A DNA stretch of 51,818 bases. Source: Flammeovirgaceae bacterium. GTDB taxonomy: Bacteria; Bacteroidota; Bacteroidia; Cytophagales; Cyclobacteriaceae. The position numbers were made by a program, and so were the translations under genes. Positions 51,818 to 51,818 of the stretch are shown here, in pieces. Each line of letters opens with the position of its first letter. Position 1 is the first letter of the stretch. The stretch is from assembly GCA_023251155.1 (NCBI GenBank), contig JAHEZH010000020.1, forward strand, positions 1-51,818, read 5' to 3'. The notes below the pieces were generated by a model. That model did not search any database. It worked only from the letters and a program-made list of their open reading frames with translations, and was not told the origin of the DNA.

Positions 51818-51818
51818 C

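Overview
This is chromosomal DNA from a member of the Bacteroidota, most likely a Cytophagales-type gliding or soil/freshwater bacterium. The clues are two very large secreted proteins carrying the two kinds of type IX secretion (T9SS) sorting domain, a PorP/SprF-family T9SS protein, a CarboxypepD_reg-like protein, non-ATG starts without Shine-Dalgarno sequences, and moderate G+C. No phage, insertion sequence, CRISPR array, rRNA or defence island was recognised.

Region 1 (1-14371) is a surface-polysaccharide locus. It starts with a membrane-anchored SGNH-like protein, an O-antigen ligase/polymerase and a short TolC-like protein on the plus strand. These are followed by a GT-C (GT39-like) transferase and a GT14-like transferase on the minus strand, a lipoprotein and another polytopic membrane protein. 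The most distinctive unit is the tightly overlapped plus-strand operon 8333-13325. It encodes a UbiA-family DPPR synthase homologue, a GT-C-like membrane protein, a DprE1-like FAD oxidase, a DprE2-like SDR and an HAD phosphatase. Together these look like a complete polyprenyl-phosphate-arabinofuranose pathway, with its own candidate transferase embedded. An OafA-type acyltransferase closes the region.

Region 2 (14390-32242) is a secretion/adhesion region. A 2417-aa secreted esterase-like protein has a type A T9SS tail and a seven-unit propeller-like repeat that appears to interrupt a PA14 domain. A 1762-aa secreted esterase-like protein has 15 PKD/Ig repeats and a type B (gliding-motility-type) tail. 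Immediately downstream of the second lies a PorP/SprF-like barrel fused to a SPOR-like domain. Between the two giants is a plus-strand group: a gluconate-dehydrogenase subunit 3-like protein, a TuaH-like glycosyltransferase and a GMC oxidoreductase.

Region 3 (32404-37162, minus) is a second compact polysaccharide operon: a GT4, two GT2 enzymes, a polyprenyl-phosphate sugar transferase with an N-terminal degenerate receiver domain, and a stand-alone CheY-like receiver.

Region 4 (37424-51818) is mostly housekeeping and signalling. It holds a SNF2-family helicase, a tRNA-Pro with the unusual anticodon AGG, a receiver plus REC-histidine kinase pair, a CarboxypepD_reg-like protein, an ArsR-like regulator overlapping a YjjG nucleotidase, pruA and a secreted BD-FAE-like esterase. 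A four-gene membrane-stress-type operon (membrane protein, winged-helix regulator, DUF4173-like protein, CreD) follows, and the window ends in a tRNA-Asn. Several convergent gene ends carry perfect inverted repeats that look like terminators.
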